Source of the DNA: Acidobacteriota bacterium
GTDB lineage: Bacteria > Acidobacteriota > Terriglobia > Versatilivoradales > Versatilivoraceae
Length of the DNA: 64,000 nucleotides
Reading direction: 5' to 3'
Assembly: GCA_022826755.1 (NCBI GenBank)
Contig: JAJDUG010000077.1
Span: forward strand, 1-64,000
Positions 19,624 through 28,523 of the stretch are shown here, in pieces. The translations under genes and the position numbers were made by a program. Numbering within the stretch: the first letter of the stretch is position 1; each line of letters starts with the position of its first letter. The notes beneath the pieces are model-generated. The model saw nothing but the letters and a program-made list of their open reading frames with translations. It made no database searches and was not told the DNA's origin.

Positions 19624-20853
19624 ATGAATACGCCCCACTCTCACACCGGCCGGCCAGGAGATCTGCGAGGCAAGCGCGGATTCATCCTGACGGGAATCGC
19701 CAGCTCCCACACGCTGTTCCACGCCTTCCAGCACAGTCTGCTGGTACTGTTTCCCAACATACGAGAGACCTTCGCCCTTTCCAATCTGCAGACCACTTCC
19801 ATTTCGGCGGTGCAGGAAGTGGTGGCCGGGGTCATCGATTTGCCCGGAGGGGTGGCCATGGACCTGTTCCAGCGGTACTGGGGCCTGGTCATGGCCCTCT
19901 GCGTGGGTGGTTTCGGAATCGGCTGGCTGGTGGTGGGAACGGCTCCCGGGTACGTAACGGTCCTTTGCGGCATGGCGATCGTGTCCGCTGCTTCCTCGCT
20001 CTGGCATCTGCCGGCCATGGCGGCTCTGTCCAACCGCTATTCCGAGCGCCGCGGCTTCGCCCTGTCGGTGTACGGGGTCGGCGGCAACGTGGGAGAGATC
20101 CTGGGGCCGGCCACCACCGGCCTGCTGTTGGGGGTTCTCGCCTGGCAGAGCATCATCGGCTCCTATGCCCTGCTTCCCCTGCTCCTGATGTTTCCCGTCC
20201 ACTGGGCTTTTCGCGACATCGGAAGCCGGCAGCCGGGCTCGCCTTCGACTCCCGAGAGCGCCAACCTTTCGGACCAGCTCGGTTACACCCGGCAGATGCT
20301 CAGGAACGGCGTCTTGTGGGGAATCATCGCTATCGCGGGACTGCGGGGCATGGCCTTTGTGGCCTTCACCGCCGTCATCGCCCTCTACGCCAAGGATGTG
20401 CTGGACTTGAGCGACCAGACCCGGGGATTCTACTTTTCGCTGTTGGGTGTGGTCGGAATGACCGCGTCGCCGGTTCTGGGCCACCTCTCGGACCGCTTCG
20501 GCCGAAAGACGGTCCTGGTGCCCAACCTGCTGGCCTTGGGAGTGCTCACCCTGCTGATGGCCTGGTACGGTCACCTGGGAATCTTTCCGGTGCTGCTGCT
20601 GCTGATGGGGGTCTTCCTCTACAGCGACCAGCCGGTGCTGACCGCCGCCGCCCTGGACGTGGCCGGGCGGCGCACCACCACCACCGCCATCGGGTTCGTC
20701 TCCTTCTCCCGGCTGGCCCTGAGCGCTCCCTCTCCGGTGATTGCGGGCTGGCTCTACCGTCCCGAGGCCGTGCATGCGGTGTTCTACTACATCGCGGGAC
20801 TTTTCTTCCTGGCCGCTTGCGGTCTCTTTCTGCTGCCCTTGCGCAAGGGATGA
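19624..20853 (+). CDS. Major facilitator superfamily transporter
   Basis: About 409 residues from the ATG at 19624; an ATG 69 bases upstream is possible, but the extra residues are unlike a signal or helix. There are 12 hydrophobic segments, with the MFS loop motif GHLSDRFGRKT between helices 8 and 9 of the second half. The first half has FALSNLQTTSISAVQEVVAG. Inner-membrane secondary transporter, substrate unknown. It follows the vWA gene on the same strand and precedes the PfpI gene by 51 bases. Confidence 0.85.
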   Translation: MNTPHSHTGRPGDLRGKRGFILTGIASSHTLFHAFQHSLLVLFPNIRETFALSNLQTTSISAVQEVVAGVIDLPGGVAMDLFQRYWGLVMALCVGGFGIGWLVVGTAPGYVTVLCGMAIVSAASSLWHLPAMAALSNRYSERRGFALSVYGVGGNVGEILGPATTGLLLGVLAWQSIIGSYALLPLLLMFPVHWAFRDIGSRQPGSPSTPESANLSDQLGYTRQMLRNGVLWGIIAIAGLRGMAFVAFTAVIALYAKDVLDLSDQTRGFYFSLLGVVGMTASPVLGHLSDRFGRKTVLVPNLLALGVLTLLMAWYGHLGIFPVLLLLMGVFLYSDQPVLTAAALDVAGRRTTTTAIGFVSFSRLALSAPSPVIAGWLYRPEAVHAVFYYIAGLFFLAACGLFLLPLRKG

Positions 20854-20904
20854 CAGACCGCGCCGGGCGGGGCACAATAACAGTTCTCTATTCGGGAGGA
20901 CCGG

Positions 20905-21474
20905 ATGAACAAGATCCTGATCGTCATCGGCGACGCCTCGGAGGCCATGGACACTCTCTATCCCTACTACCGGGTGCAGGAAGAGGGGTTCGAATCGGTG
21001 GTGGCGGCTCCGGAAAAACGCCGCTACCATCTGGTCATTCACGAGATACCGCCGGGGTGGGAGGTGACCCGGGAGTCGCCCAGCTACCACTGGAACTCCG
21101 ACGTTGCCTTTCGGGACGTCGAGCCCGAGGAGTATCTCGGCCTGTTCGTTTCAGGCGGACGGGCGCCGGAGTATCTGCGTTACGACAGGCATCTGATGGA
21201 CATCGTCCGCCATTTCTTCGAAGCGGGCAAGCCGGTGGCCTCGGTGTGCCACGGAGCCGAGATCCTGGCGGCGTCGGGCATGGTCCGGGGCAGGCGCATG
21301 GCCACCGTGCCCAAATGTAAATTCGATGTGGAGATCTGCGGCGCCACCTTCGTGGACCACGGCTGCGTGCGGGACGACAACCTGGTGAGCGCCCGCACCT
21401 GGCACGACAACGCGCTCTACATGAAGGAGTTTGTCCGCATGTTGCTGGATGCGAGGCGGCTTCGCGAGGGATAG
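20905..21474 (+). CDS. DJ-1/PfpI family protein
   Basis: A 189-residue cytoplasmic protein of the class I glutamine-amidotransferase-like superfamily. GGGAGGA precedes the ATG. The fold hallmarks are the N-terminal KILIVIGDASE, the acidic residue region LGLFVSGGRAPEYLR, and the nucleophile elbow ASVCHGAE with Cys115 and His116, followed by WHDN near the C-terminus. Relatives act as deglycases, hydratases, isonitrile hydratases or proteases, and the exact reaction cannot be told. An insertion around residues 40-65 distinguishes it from short PfpI proteins. Confidence 0.88.
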   Translation: MNKILIVIGDASEAMDTLYPYYRVQEEGFESVVAAPEKRRYHLVIHEIPPGWEVTRESPSYHWNSDVAFRDVEPEEYLGLFVSGGRAPEYLRYDRHLMDIVRHFFEAGKPVASVCHGAEILAASGMVRGRRMATVPKCKFDVEICGATFVDHGCVRDDNLVSARTWHDNALYMKEFVRMLLDARRLREG

Positions 21475-21549
21475 AATATTGAGTAGCCGTCCCCCGACCG
21501 TTTCGGCAATCGGACCCGCTTTGAGGTTTCGAAAAAAGGGGAACCTGCA

Positions 21550-21771
21550 ATGACTCTGCTTCGCCGCCTGGTCGTCACCGCCGCCCGGGTGCTGGTTCAG
21601 AATCCGGAAGCGCGAGCCAAGGCCCGTGAGGTCCTCGAGGAAGAAGTCAAGCCCCGGGCCAAGGAGGCCTGGCGGGAGGCCCGCCCCGAAATCGAGAAGG
21701 CCGGGCGTGGACTCAAGCGTCTTGCCCGCAATGTCCGGGACCAGTATCGCAAGGGCCGCCGGGGCGATTGA
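21550..21771 (+). CDS. Small basic helical protein
   Basis: A 73-residue protein rich in Arg, Lys, Glu and Ala with almost no beta or hydrophobic segments after residue 18; it probably forms one long amphipathic helix. A GGGGAA site lies before the ATG. Its TGA overlaps a TTG and lies eight bases before the ATG of the dioxygenase gene, so the two are likely translated together. I do not recognise the family; a nucleic-acid- or membrane-surface-binding role is only a guess from charge. Confidence 0.6.
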   Translation: MTLLRRLVVTAARVLVQNPEARAKAREVLEEEVKPRAKEAWREARPEIEKAGRGLKRLARNVRDQYRKGRRGD

Positions 21772-21779
21772 GGGTGGCC

Positions 21780-22661
21780 ATGGATTCTCCGAAAGCAGGT
21801 TGCACGGAATTGACCATCCTGCCGCTGGGAAAACACATCGCAGCCGAGGTGCGGGGCGTTGAGGCGGCCTTGCCCCACTCCGAGGAGACCTTTGCCGAGC
21901 TTCGCCGGGCCCTGTACAGGTATTCGGTGCTGGTCTTCCACGACCAGGACATCACCGACGAGCAGCAGGTGGCCTTCACCCGGGGCTTCGGCCCCCTGCA
22001 GATGACCCTGGCCAGCGATCCCTACGGAGGCGGCGGCCCCATCAACCGCATCGCCAACGTGGATGAGGAAGGCCACCTCATCCCTCCCCGGGACAAGCGT
22101 TCCCTCTACCAGGCCGGCAACAATCTCTGGCACTCCGACGGCTCCTTCAAGGCCGTCCCCCTGCGGGCCTCCATGCTGTCGGCCAAGGTAGTGCCGCCCC
22201 GCGGGGGCGAGACCGAGTACGCCAGCCTTCGGGCCGCCTACGCGGCTCTGCCCGGACCCGCGAAGGCCCAACTGGAAGGATTGGTCGCCGAGCACAGCAT
22301 GGCCCACTCCCGGGCCCAGATCGCCCCCGGCCTTTTGACCGAAGCCTTCCGCAAGGAGACGCCACCGGTCCGGCATGTGCTGGTCCGCACTGTCCCCGAG
22401 TTGGGAGAAAAAGCCCTCTACGTGGGGTCTTACGCCTCCCACATTATCGGATGGGAGCGCGAGAAGGGCGGCGCGCTGCTGAAGGAACTTCTGGAATGGT
22501 CGACCCAGCCGCAATTCGTCTATCGGCACTGCTGGAGCACCAACGACCTGGTGATGTGGGACAACCGCTCCTGCCTCCACCGCGGACGCCCCTGGGACAA
22601 CGGCGTCTACAAGCGCATCATGCACCGCACCACCCTGGCCGGAGACGGCCCCACCGTTTAG
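21780..22661 (+). CDS. TauD/TfdA-family Fe(II)/2-oxoglutarate dioxygenase
   Basis: About 293 residues. The iron-binding facial triad is visible: His118-x-Asp120 in NLWHSDGSF and a distal histidine in SCLHRGRPW (about 263), with the 2-oxoglutarate-binding arginine in IMHRTTL. The length and HSDGSF motif fit the TfdA branch, which oxidises aryloxyacids, taurine or related compounds. ATG at 21780 was chosen; a TTG at 21768 overlapping the previous stop is possible. Its stop overlaps by four bases the stop of the convergent TonB receptor gene. Confidence 0.88.
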   Translation: MDSPKAGCTELTILPLGKHIAAEVRGVEAALPHSEETFAELRRALYRYSVLVFHDQDITDEQQVAFTRGFGPLQMTLASDPYGGGGPINRIANVDEEGHLIPPRDKRSLYQAGNNLWHSDGSFKAVPLRASMLSAKVVPPRGGETEYASLRAAYAALPGPAKAQLEGLVAEHSMAHSRAQIAPGLLTEAFRKETPPVRHVLVRTVPELGEKALYVGSYASHIIGWEREKGGALLKELLEWSTQPQFVYRHCWSTNDLVMWDNRSCLHRGRPWDNGVYKRIMHRTTLAGDGPTV

Positions 22662-25600
22662 AACTTCAGCCGGAAGCCGATCTGTACCTGGAACGGCGGT
22701 CCGGGGATATTGCCCGCCAGGTACTGGCCGTCCCGGCCCCGGGTCCGGGCGAAGTTTGGATTGGTCGGTTGTCCGCTCAGTCCGCAGGACGGGTCGCTGG
22801 AGTCGGCGCAGTAGTTGGCGACCGTCGGGAACTCCTGGTTCAGCGTCACGTTGTCGAGGTTCATAAGGTTGAAGAACTCCAGCGAAAGGACGGCCTGCCG
22901 GGTCTCGCCAAGAGGAAAGCGCTTCTGCATCCGGAGGTTGACGTCGGCGGTCGGCTTGTTGCGGAAAGCGTTTCTGGTGAACGGCAAGCCTGGAGCGCGG
23001 TAGGGACGGTCGGCGCCGCCGCGGTCCTCGTTCGAATCGGCGCCCATGCGCGCGTCGAAGGGAGCGCTCGACAGAAGGTGCAATCCGGTCGAGAGGTCGA
23101 CCGCTCCGGGCAGCATGACGACGGCTTGGGCGTGGAACTGGTGGCGCCGGTCGAGCAGGCTGGGACCGTACTCGGGAACCAGGTCATACCCGTTCTCGTA
23201 GGACAGCCCCCCCGCGTCCCGCTCGTTGTCGTCGCTCGACTCGTTCTTCGACAGCACGTAGTGGGCGCTGAGCTGTCCCCAGGAACGACGCAACTCGGTG
23301 CTGATCGTCAGCGCTCGATAGAGCGCTTCGGCGGTGGACTCACGCACGGTGACGCTGTCGAGACCCGGGACCGGCCGCCGGGTTCCGCTGCGCAGACCGA
23401 AAAAGGGGCGTTCGGCCGGGTCGTCCGGCTGCACCGACGGCAAGGGGACGTTGAGGTCCCGGTTCCGTTCCAGGCGGGTGGTATCGACCACCAGCACGTC
23501 AGTCCCCAGCGACCAGCCGGGACGGACCTCACGCTGCAGGCCGCCGCCGAACTGGCGCGCCATCGGATTCCTGAAGCCGACGTCCACCAGGGTGACCCGT
23601 GCTCCGGCAAACGGATTGTTCTCGATTCCGAGGGCCTCGGCGATGGCCGTGATCTGATCCGGAGTCAGCGTCGGCAGATTGTCGAGAGATCGCCGGTTCA
23701 GATCGATCCCGATGAGTTTCATCTGATCGTGCAGAGTGACGTAAGGGCTTCCCTCCGGCGCCGGAAAGGGCAGAGCAACGCTCAGGTCCCCCGGCGTCAC
23801 CCGGAAGTTGTTCATGGGAGCGGCCATCAGCAACAGGGGGGTGCGCGCATAGTAAATGCCGGCGAACCCGCGCACGACGGTCTTGGCGTTTCCGGCCGGA
23901 TCCCAGGCAAGACCAGCCCTCGGTCCGAACTGGCTGCCGCTGCTCGGGATGGCGGTGGGGTCCACCTGGCGGCCGCTGGGAAAGGTCACGCCGCGCAACT
24001 GATCGATCAGGAACTGGTTTCCGGCGTCCGGGGTGGGGTTGAACTGGCCGTCCCAGCGCAGGCCGAAGTTGACCGTCAGGGTGGGAGCTACCCTCCACTG
24101 GTCCTGCAGGAACAGGCCGACCTCGTCGGTTGCGAACGACGCCTTCAGGTTGCCGATCTGTTGCAGATAGACCAATGACGGCGAGTCGAAACGGTCGGGG
24201 ATGGCCCCGCCGACCCCGATGATATCGAGCGTCGTCTCGACGTCCGACCCGAAGACCAGGTAGCCGCCGTTCTGGAAGAAGCCGAACTCCTGGTCGATGA
24301 AGACATGGTTGTAGTCGAATCCCGCCTTCAGGTTGTGGTCGTTGACGATCCAGGTCATATTGCCGGCCGCCTGACCCCGCCAGTCGAACTGGGTCGTCGG
24401 ACGGAAACTGCGGGTTCCGAACTCACCGAGGGAGAGATCGACGAGCGGTTTGAGGGCGTTTGCGGACCGCGGACGATCCTCGCGCGAGTACTGTCCGCGC
24501 AGTTCGAAGAGCAGGCTCGGGGACGTCACGCTGGTGAGCTGCCCCACCATCGTCTGGGTCGCGTCCTCTTCGGTGCCGTTGGTTTCCAGCGAGCGGTGGG
24601 TCGTGGGCGTGATGACGTTGCCCACGCCGTCGGAGTTGAGCGCCTGGTTGGTGCTGCCGTTGTAGCGAACGTTGAAGCTGTTGTCGCCAGGCAGGTTGAA
24701 GTCGAGACGGCCGAGCCAGGCCTTGGCGTCGTTGGTGACCTCGAACGGCCTCTCCAGGCTGCGGTAGTGGTCGAACCCTTCCCGGCTGGCGGCCGTCGGA
24801 GTGAAGTGGTCGAGCCGGGTGAACCGCACTTGGCGCGACGCCTTGAACTCCTGCTGCTCGTAGGCAACGAAATAGAAGATCCTGTCCCGCGCCAGCGCTC
24901 CCCCCAGGGATCCGCCGAACTGGTGCTGGGTGGGGGCCGCGTCCTGCCCGAACGCGTTCCGGGCCGCAAGGCGCTCCGGGCGCATCAGGTAGAACGCCGA
25001 ACCCCCGGGGACGTTTGTCCCCGACTTGGTGATGGCGTTGACCAGTCCGCCACTGGAGCGCCCGAACTCGGGCGAGTACCCGGCTTTGACGACCCGGAAC
25101 TCCTGGACCGCCTCCTGCGGAATGGTGAAGGTGAACTGGGAGCGCTCGCCGCCCCGGATGCCCCCGAAGAAGGGCTGGTTGTAGTCGGCTCCGTCGATGC
25201 TGACATTCCCGTTGATGCCGCGCTGCCCTGCCAGCGAGATCTGTCCGCGCTGTGGCTCGACCTGGGCCGTGGGGGTCAGGGTGACGAAATCGTGGAACCG
25301 GCGGCCGTTGATGGGCAGGTTGGAGATGGCCTGGCTGTCGAGGGCCGCGTCGGACGTATCGGTGGTGGTTTCAACCACGGAGGCTTCTGCGGTCACGGTG
25401 ACCGTCTGGGCGATGCCTGCCGGAGCCAGGGTGAAGTTGATCGTTCGGACCGCCCCCACGGTAAGCGTCACCTCGTCGAGCTCCGCCGTACCGAAGCCGG
25501 CCAGTTCGACGTCGAGGTCGTAGGAACCGGGAGGCAACAGAGGGACGCTGTAGGCCCCCGAGTCGTCGGACACGCCGGAGCGGACCAGACCGTTTTCGAG

Positions 25601-25831
25601 GTTCACGACCCTCACCGAGGCGCCCGCCAGCACACCCCCGGTGCTGTCCGTAACCAGGCCGGTGATCTTGCCCGTGGTCGCCCTGTCCTGGGCCTGCGCC
25701 GGCGCCAGCAGAAGAACGGCTGCAACCAGGCGAACCAGCGCGAGCCCGCATTTCTCCCCGAGGGTTGTACTCTTGAGGGGAACGCAGAGAGGGAGGGGCG
25801 TGTATAACGTCATTTTGGAATGCCACCCCAT
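22658..25831 (-). CDS. TonB-dependent receptor, Oar-like with CarboxypepD_reg domain
   Basis: A 1057-residue outer-membrane receptor. After an N-terminal signal segment (LVRLVAAVLLLAPAQAQ) there is a carboxypeptidase-regulatory-like beta-sandwich (about 50-130; GKITGLVTDSTGGVLAGASV), a plug domain (about 150-270, ISNLPINGRRFHDF) and a long beta-barrel ending in the typical terminal phenylalanine (GFRLKF). This architecture is expanded in Acidobacteriota and is thought to take up oligosaccharides or other large substrates. The ATG directly follows the TGA of the enolase-superfamily gene with no gap, so expression is coupled to it. A second ATG six codons later may be used. Confidence 0.93.
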   Translation of the reverse strand: MGWHSKMTLYTPLPLCVPLKSTTLGEKCGLALVRLVAAVLLLAPAQAQDRATTGKITGLVTDSTGGVLAGASVRVVNLENGLVRSGVSDDSGAYSVPLLPPGSYDLDVELAGFGTAELDEVTLTVGAVRTINFTLAPAGIAQTVTVTAEASVVETTTDTSDAALDSQAISNLPINGRRFHDFVTLTPTAQVEPQRGQISLAGQRGINGNVSIDGADYNQPFFGGIRGGERSQFTFTIPQEAVQEFRVVKAGYSPEFGRSSGGLVNAITKSGTNVPGGSAFYLMRPERLAARNAFGQDAAPTQHQFGGSLGGALARDRIFYFVAYEQQEFKASRQVRFTRLDHFTPTAASREGFDHYRSLERPFEVTNDAKAWLGRLDFNLPGDNSFNVRYNGSTNQALNSDGVGNVITPTTHRSLETNGTEEDATQTMVGQLTSVTSPSLLFELRGQYSREDRPRSANALKPLVDLSLGEFGTRSFRPTTQFDWRGQAAGNMTWIVNDHNLKAGFDYNHVFIDQEFGFFQNGGYLVFGSDVETTLDIIGVGGAIPDRFDSPSLVYLQQIGNLKASFATDEVGLFLQDQWRVAPTLTVNFGLRWDGQFNPTPDAGNQFLIDQLRGVTFPSGRQVDPTAIPSSGSQFGPRAGLAWDPAGNAKTVVRGFAGIYYARTPLLLMAAPMNNFRVTPGDLSVALPFPAPEGSPYVTLHDQMKLIGIDLNRRSLDNLPTLTPDQITAIAEALGIENNPFAGARVTLVDVGFRNPMARQFGGGLQREVRPGWSLGTDVLVVDTTRLERNRDLNVPLPSVQPDDPAERPFFGLRSGTRRPVPGLDSVTVRESTAEALYRALTISTELRRSWGQLSAHYVLSKNESSDDNERDAGGLSYENGYDLVPEYGPSLLDRRHQFHAQAVVMLPGAVDLSTGLHLLSSAPFDARMGADSNEDRGGADRPYRAPGLPFTRNAFRNKPTADVNLRMQKRFPLGETRQAVLSLEFFNLMNLDNVTLNQEFPTVANYCADSSDPSCGLSGQPTNPNFARTRGRDGQYLAGNIPGPPFQVQIGFRLKF

Positions 25832-26929
25832 TCACTGCCAGGAACTCGTCTCCAGGCAGTAGGCGCTGACCTTCTCCTCGTCGAAGGCCACGCCGTGGCC
25901 GGGACGCTCGGGAGGGACCGCGTAACCGTCTTCGATCCGCAGCGGGTGCTGCAGGAACCGTTCCAGCATCGGGACCTGCTCCACGAAGAGCGCGTTGGGA
26001 GTGGCGCATACCAGGTGGACGTGGACCTCCATCATCAAGTGTGGGGAGACCGAGGCGTTGAAGCTGTGGGCCAGGGCGGCGATTCTCAGCCACTCGGTGA
26101 TGCCCACCCGGCCGACGTCGGGTTGCAGGATGCCGGCGGCCCCCCGAGCCAGGTATTCCCTGAAGACGTGCCGGTTGAAGAGGTTCTCGCCCAGCGCGAT
26201 GGGGATGGAGGTGCGCCGGCTCAACTGCTCGTGCCCCAGCACGTCGTCGGCGCCCAGGGGCTCCTCCATCCAGAAGAGGTCGAGATCTTCCAGCAGGCGG
26301 CAGCGGGCCATGGCTTCGGCCGCGTTCCAGCGCAGGTTGGCGTCGACCATGAGCTTGACGTCCTCGCCCACCGCCTTCCTCACCGCCCGGACACGGGCCA
26401 CGTCCTCCAGGCGGCTCTCCTTGCCCACCTTGATCTTGACCCCGGGGATTCCCCGCTCCACGCAAGCGGCAGCCTCGCGGACCATCTCCTCGACGCCGTG
26501 GTTCAGCCAGCCGCAGTCGGTGTTGTAGACGGGAGTGCGGTCGCGGGCCGCCCCCAGAAAGCGGAAGAGCGGCTGGCCTGCCTGGCGGGCCTTGAGGTCC
26601 CACAGGGCGATGTCGACGGCCGAGGCGGCCAGCAGGGTCACCCCGTGCCTGCCCACCCAGTGAAGTCCCCACCACATCTTCTCCCAGAGCCGCTGGGTGT
26701 CTCTGGGGTCTTCCCCCAGGATCAGGGGCACGACTTCGGTGTCGAGCATCACCTTGGTGGCCCTTCCCCCGCGGCCGATGGTGTAGGTAAATCCGAACCC
26801 CTCGTCTCCGGTGTCGGTACGAACGGTGGCGGCGATGACCTCCAGGCACTCGACTTCCTGGATGGCGTCCACGATCTTGCGGTGGGGAGGGAACCGGTAG
26901 CAGGCCGTGTCGATGCGTCGGATCTTCAT
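25832..26929 (-). CDS. Mandelate racemase-like enolase-superfamily enzyme (sugar-acid dehydratase or racemase)
   Basis: A 365-residue enzyme. The catalytic set of the mandelate-racemase subgroup is complete: K165-x-K167 (VKIKVG), metal ligands D196 (MVDANL), E222 (MEEPLG) and E248 (LGENL), and the His-Asp dyad D271 (QPDVGR) and H297 (SPHLMM). Enzymes with this set abstract a proton next to a carboxylate and dehydrate aldonic or aldaric acids, or racemise them. The directly coupled TonB receptor downstream and the divergent glycosidase-like gene suggest sugar-acid catabolism. The exact substrate cannot be read. Confidence 0.88.
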   Translation of the reverse strand: MKIRRIDTACYRFPPHRKIVDAIQEVECLEVIAATVRTDTGDEGFGFTYTIGRGGRATKVMLDTEVVPLILGEDPRDTQRLWEKMWWGLHWVGRHGVTLLAASAVDIALWDLKARQAGQPLFRFLGAARDRTPVYNTDCGWLNHGVEEMVREAAACVERGIPGVKIKVGKESRLEDVARVRAVRKAVGEDVKLMVDANLRWNAAEAMARCRLLEDLDLFWMEEPLGADDVLGHEQLSRRTSIPIALGENLFNRHVFREYLARGAAGILQPDVGRVGITEWLRIAALAHSFNASVSPHLMMEVHVHLVCATPNALFVEQVPMLERFLQHPLRIEDGYAVPPERPGHGVAFDEEKVSAYCLETSSWQ

Positions 26930-26953
26930 GACTCCATTCCTCGTTCAACATTG

Positions 26954-26971
26954 CCGGAACCGCGGTTCCGG
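26954..26971. promoter_or_regulatory. Perfect 18-base palindrome between divergent genes
   Basis: CCGGAACCGCGGTTCCGG is its own reverse complement. It sits in the 107-base gap between the enolase-family gene and the GH32-like gene. The central CG and the AACC/GGTT half sites resemble LacI-family operators, so it may co-regulate both directions. Confidence 0.5.
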
Positions 26972-27036
26972 TTCAGCCGGCTCGGGCGGCGGGGACCGTT
27001 GCGTTCAACCGGGGGACAAAGATAGCATATTGAAGC

Positions 27037-28494
27037 ATGGCATCCGACAGGCACACCCCCAGGTACCACTTCACCGCACCCGAAGGGGAATGCCGCCCTT
27101 TCGACCCCAACGGAGCCATTTTCTGGCGGGGCCGCTACCACCTCTTCTACATCTTCCAGGATCCGAGCCTGCCGCATCAAGGGCACTGCTGGGGCCACGC
27201 CAGCAGCCCCGACCTGCTGGACTGGACCATTCACCCACCAGCCCTGAAACCGGCCGAGGAAGAACCGGAGGTGGGCATTTTCAGCGGCGGCGCCTTCCTG
27301 GACAGGGAGGGCCGGCCGGTGCTCATCTACCACGGGGTCGGCGCCGGGACCTGCCTGGCGTTCCCCGGTGACGACCACCTGATCCACTGGCGCAAGAGCC
27401 CGCACAATCCGGTGATTCCCGAGCCCGGTAAGGGAGATCCGGGCTGGGGAGTCTACAACGTGTTCGACCCCCATGCCTGGCTGGAAGGAGACCGCTACTA
27501 CGCCGTTCTGGGCGGAAAGGTGAAGCCCGATGACCGCTGGGACACGGTCTATCTGTTCACCTCCGACGACTTGGTCCACTGGGAGTACCAACGGCCCTTC
27601 TACCGTCCCGACCCCGGCTGGACCGGCGAGGAAGAAGACTGCGCCTGTCCGGACTTCTTCCCCTTGGGGAATCGGCACGCCCTGCTCTGCATCAGCCACC
27701 CCCGGGGGGCGCGCTGCTACCTGGGCCGCTACCGAAACGGAACCTTCTTCCCCGAGGAGCACCACCGCATGAACTGGCCGGGAGGCGCCTGCTTTGCTCC
27801 GGAAAGCCTTCTGGACGACAAGGGCCGGAGGATTTTCTGGACCTGGGCCCTGGACCAGCAGAGCCGGGAAAAGCCGCTGCGCGGCCTGGGAGTGATGACC
27901 CTGCCTCGGGTGTTGTCGCTGGACCGGGAGGGTTCCCTGCAGATCGAGCCGGCCGAAGAACTGGAGAGCCTGCGGAGGGACCGAGGGCAATGGCGCGACC
28001 TGGAGCTTGAACCCGGCCGGGAACTCACCTTTGACGAGCTCAGGGGCGATAGCCTGGAGTTGGAACTGGAGGCCGGCCTGGCGGAGGCGGGGGCGTTGGC
28101 GCTCAAGGTTTGCTGCAGCCCGGGCGGGGAAGAGCAGACGGTGATTCTGTGCGACCGCCGGGAGGGATCCCTGCTCATCGACACCACCCGGTCCAGCCTC
28201 GATCCTCAGGTCTGGAGGCCGTTCCCCATCATGAGACGGGATGCGGAGTCTCAGGACGTGCCGGTTCAGTCGGCCCCCTTCCAGTTGCGCTCGGGGGAGC
28301 GGCTGAAGCTGCGAGTCTTCCTGGACCGCACCATCCTGGAAGTTTTCGCCAACGGACGGCAGTGCCTGACCCAGCGGATCTACCCCACCCGCAGCGACAG
28401 CCTGGGAGTTTCGCTGTTGGCGGCCAGGGGCGAGTCGAGGGTTCATACCTGCACCGCCTGGGAAATGAAGGGAATTCGAACCTCCGAATGCTGA
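27037..28494 (+). CDS. GH32-like (beta-fructosidase superfamily) protein
   Basis: A 485-residue protein without a clear signal peptide. The N-terminal five-bladed propeller has the nucleophile block RPFDPNGAIFW (Asp23; WMNDPNG in classic enzymes) and the RDP-like block NVFDPHAW (Asp144). The third block, ECP in active enzymes, reads DCACPDFF here, so the expected acid/base glutamate is alanine 203, although acidic residues lie at 198-201. The C-terminal beta-sandwich has DRTILEVFANGRQ. It may be an enzyme with a shifted acid or an inactive sugar-binding relative. It is divergent from the enolase/TonB pair and is followed by phoD after 29 bases. Confidence 0.82.
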   Translation: MASDRHTPRYHFTAPEGECRPFDPNGAIFWRGRYHLFYIFQDPSLPHQGHCWGHASSPDLLDWTIHPPALKPAEEEPEVGIFSGGAFLDREGRPVLIYHGVGAGTCLAFPGDDHLIHWRKSPHNPVIPEPGKGDPGWGVYNVFDPHAWLEGDRYYAVLGGKVKPDDRWDTVYLFTSDDLVHWEYQRPFYRPDPGWTGEEEDCACPDFFPLGNRHALLCISHPRGARCYLGRYRNGTFFPEEHHRMNWPGGACFAPESLLDDKGRRIFWTWALDQQSREKPLRGLGVMTLPRVLSLDREGSLQIEPAEELESLRRDRGQWRDLELEPGRELTFDELRGDSLELELEAGLAEAGALALKVCCSPGGEEQTVILCDRREGSLLIDTTRSSLDPQVWRPFPIMRRDAESQDVPVQSAPFQLRSGERLKLRVFLDRTILEVFANGRQCLTQRIYPTRSDSLGVSLLAARGESRVHTCTAWEMKGIRTSEC

Positions 28495-28523
28495 GACCTG
28501 GAAAATCTTCTGGAGGAGATCCG

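Noticed and set aside
24305-25807. 500-codon open frame antisense to the TonB receptor
   Set aside because: Composition follows the receptor codons in mirror image; no domain is visible.
28110-28523. N-terminal extension of the PhoD gene
   Set aside because: It overlaps the GH32-like C-terminal domain; the ATG at 28524 has a strong ribosome site and begins a lipoprotein signal.
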